From: Rickettsia tillamookensis
GTDB taxonomy: Bacteria; Pseudomonadota; Alphaproteobacteria; Rickettsiales; Rickettsiaceae
DNA: 64,000 bases
Direction of reading: 5' to 3'
NCBI RefSeq assembly: GCF_016743795.2
Contig: NZ_CP060138.2
Span: 372,001 to 436,000, forward strand
Shown: in pieces, positions 62,469 to 64,000 of the stretch
How positions within the stretch are numbered: position 1 is the first letter of the stretch
How the letters are laid out: every line of letters begins with the position of its first letter
Notes under the pieces: generated by a model
Seen by the model: the letters and a program-made list of their open reading frames with translations, nothing else
Database searches by the model: none
What the model was told of the DNA's origin: nothing
Program-made: the position numbers and the translations under genes

Positions 62469-63626
62469 ATGATAAAAAATTATTGGAAAAAATTTTGGAA
62501 GAATAGTACTACCAAATCACAAAATTTTATTGAACTAAACGACATTACATACGGAAACTTAAAAAGAGTTAAGATAGGCATAGAAGCTTATCGTGAAAAT
62601 GTTATAGTATATAGATGTATTAATTTAATTGCACAGTCAGCGGGACATGTTCCGTGGAAAGTGCTTAAAAGTAAAACCGGAGAAGTAATATCAGACCATC
62701 CGCTACATTATTTACTAAAAAGACCGAATCCCGAAAAAGCCGGAGCAGATTTTTTTAGTGAGCTAATTGCAAGCAAATTATTATTCGGTAATAGTTATAT
62801 TTTATCAACCCTAGACTATCATCCGAAAGAAATTTATTTACTATCGGCTCTTGCTACTGAGCTTGTTATAGAACATAACAATTTAGTTGCTTATAGATAT
62901 AAAAGTAGCAAAGGTGACAGGATTTATAAGATTGATCCTATAGCTAAGATGAGTAGAGTCTTGCATTTAAAAAACTATCATCCTCTAGATCAGCATTACG
63001 GGTTATCTTGTTTAGAAGCTGCTTCGCTTCCTATAGATTTACATCAGCAATCTTCTTATTGGAATCATTCATTATTACAAAACGGGGCGAGACCTTCCGG
63101 TGCATTAATAGTAAAAGATAGTAACGGTTATCTTAGCGATGAACAGTTTGAAAGATTGCAAGCTCAATTATCAGAGAAATTTAGCGGTAATAGTAATGCT
63201 GGTAAGCCTTTACTGCTTGAGGGAGGGCTTGGCTGGCAAGAAATGAGTATCAACCCAAAGGATATGGATTTCATTGAATCTAAAAACTCTGCGGCAAGAG
63301 AAATAGCTTTAGCATTTGGAGTGCCACCGCAGTTACTTGGTATAAATGGCGATAACACCTATAGCAATATGCAGGAAGCTCGTCTTGCTTTATGGGAAGA
63401 AACGCTAATCCCTTTACTTGATAAAATTGCGGATAGTATGAGTAATTGGTTTTCATATCTTTTTAATGAAGACATTATTATTGATTTTGATCGTGATTCT
63501 ATATCTGCATTAACCGAAAAGCATGAAAATTTATGGGCTAAAATCTCTAATGCTAATTTCATGACTTTAAATGAAAAAAGAGCTTTTGTTGGGCTTCCAC
63601 CGATTATAAACGGTGATAGATTATGA
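62469..63626 (+). CDS. HK97-family portal protein, GTA-like
   Basis: Portal proteins form the ring through which DNA enters a phage or gene-transfer-agent head. The 385 residues fit the family. Recognised segments are NVIVYRCINLIAQSAGHVPWKV, HPLHYLLKRPNPEKAGADFFSELIASKLLFGNSYI, HYGLSCLEAASLPIDLHQQS and QEMSINPKDMDFIESKNSAAREIALAFGVPPQLLGINGDNTYSNMQEARLALWEETLIPLL. The sequence is intact and well matched in length to the alphaproteobacterial GTA portal. No terminase, capsid or protease gene is in the window. Confidence 0.92.
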   Translation: MIKNYWKKFWKNSTTKSQNFIELNDITYGNLKRVKIGIEAYRENVIVYRCINLIAQSAGHVPWKVLKSKTGEVISDHPLHYLLKRPNPEKAGADFFSELIASKLLFGNSYILSTLDYHPKEIYLLSALATELVIEHNNLVAYRYKSSKGDRIYKIDPIAKMSRVLHLKNYHPLDQHYGLSCLEAASLPIDLHQQSSYWNHSLLQNGARPSGALIVKDSNGYLSDEQFERLQAQLSEKFSGNSNAGKPLLLEGGLGWQEMSINPKDMDFIESKNSAAREIALAFGVPPQLLGINGDNTYSNMQEARLALWEETLIPLLDKIADSMSNWFSYLFNEDIIIDFDRDSISALTEKHENLWAKISNANFMTLNEKRAFVGLPPIINGDRL

Positions 63627-63910
63627 CTAAAGATATTAGCGATACGTTAAATAATTTGTATGACCTTATAGCGAGACTAATTATTCTACTCGAAGATGAA
63701 TTAGTACGTATTACATTGCATAAAAATGAAAATAATATAATAGATACTAAAAATATTGCTGAAACCTTAAATAAACTAGTTAACTTAATAGTACAGTTAA
63801 ATAAATTATCTAATAGCCGTACAAACTCGGAAAATTCAAAAATAGATGAAAAAGATAAAATGATAATAGATAATTTTTTAGAAAATTATAATTTAAAAAA
63901 TCTTTTTTAG
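63623..63910 (+). CDS. Small unknown protein coupled to the portal gene
   Basis: This 95-residue, entirely helical and charged protein has two Leu-rich amphipathic segments (DTLNNLYDLIARLIILLEDEL and IAETLNKLVNLIVQLNKLSNS). Its ATG overlaps the portal stop (ATGA), so it is translationally coupled. In GTA clusters a small gene often follows the portal gene. The repeated NNLYDLIARL/NKLVNLIVQL pattern would suit a helical oligomer such as a small terminase subunit or head-assembly factor. That is inference; I do not recognise the family. Confidence 0.62.
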   Translation: MTKDISDTLNNLYDLIARLIILLEDELVRITLHKNENNIIDTKNIAETLNKLVNLIVQLNKLSNSRTNSENSKIDEKDKMIIDNFLENYNLKNLF

Positions 63911-64000
63911 AAATGTTCACAGAACCTAATATCTTATCTAATTTTAACCTCCTGATTAATATGTTAATAGCCTAAAAAACCTAATGTTGTAAAAACAACT

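Overview
The window is a strongly AT-rich alphaproteobacterial chromosome segment that I assign to the genus Rickettsia. The assignment rests on the gene set: an rvh-type type IV secretion cluster, several short spoT-like genes, proP-like paralogues, a split Mrp antiporter and degenerate gene-transfer-agent genes. It also rests on very many short palindromic repeats of the Rickettsia palindromic element (RPE) kind, some lying inside reading frames. The density of repeats and accessory genes suggests a spotted-fever or transitional-group genome rather than the typhus group, but I cannot name the species.

Layout. 0-10.4 kb: the 3' end of an unknown gene, lpxC, a membrane transporter, rne, ctaA, an RluA-family pseudouridine synthase, a serine beta-lactamase-like protein and exonuclease III. 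10.7-20.1 kb: pdhA and pdhB, a PBP4-type peptidase, typA, a HAD phosphatase, an OmpH/Skp-like chaperone and icd. 20.2-25.6 kb: part of an Mrp antiporter (G and a fused A-tail/B), a CcmB-like protein and the bc1 complex petA-petB-petC. 25.8-31.3 kb: a GTA-holin-like gene, a DUF2000 protein, a DUF218-type protein, prfB with a +1 programmed frameshift, lepA and tRNA-Asn.

31.3-43.5 kb is the accessory region. A serine-recombinase remnant lies beside tRNA-Asn. Three copies of a cassette follow, in which a hydrolase-only SpoT-like gene faces a ProP-like MFS gene so that their 3' ends overlap. Between copies two and three lie an unknown two-gene coiled-coil operon, a TPR protein, an M15-type peptidase and an SRPBCC protein. 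43.6-47 kb: mrdB/rodA and ptrB. 47.1-52.9 kb: a minus-strand Mrp-type antiporter cluster with a vapBC toxin-antitoxin pair lodged inside it. 53-60.8 kb: the rvh secretion cluster, with divergent virB8/virB9 and virB7-virB8-short virB9-virB10-virB11-virD4. It is followed by a Ppx/GppA phosphatase and then a GTA-like HK97 portal gene with a small partner.

How the parts work together. The core genes serve envelope synthesis (lpxC, rodA, PBP4-like, Skp), energy metabolism (PDH, ICD, bc1, ctaA) and translation (prfB, lepA, typA, rne). The Mrp loci at 20 kb and 47-53 kb probably supply parts of one cation/proton antiporter. The three SpoT-like hydrolases and the Ppx/GppA protein point to alarmone turnover. 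At least six repeat families fill most intergenic gaps. They have entered or extended several proteins: a repeat lies in frame inside the PBP4-like lipoprotein, an antiporter subunit and the MrpA/B fusion, and repeats form the C-terminal tails of RluA, MrpG, RF2 and an unknown protein.
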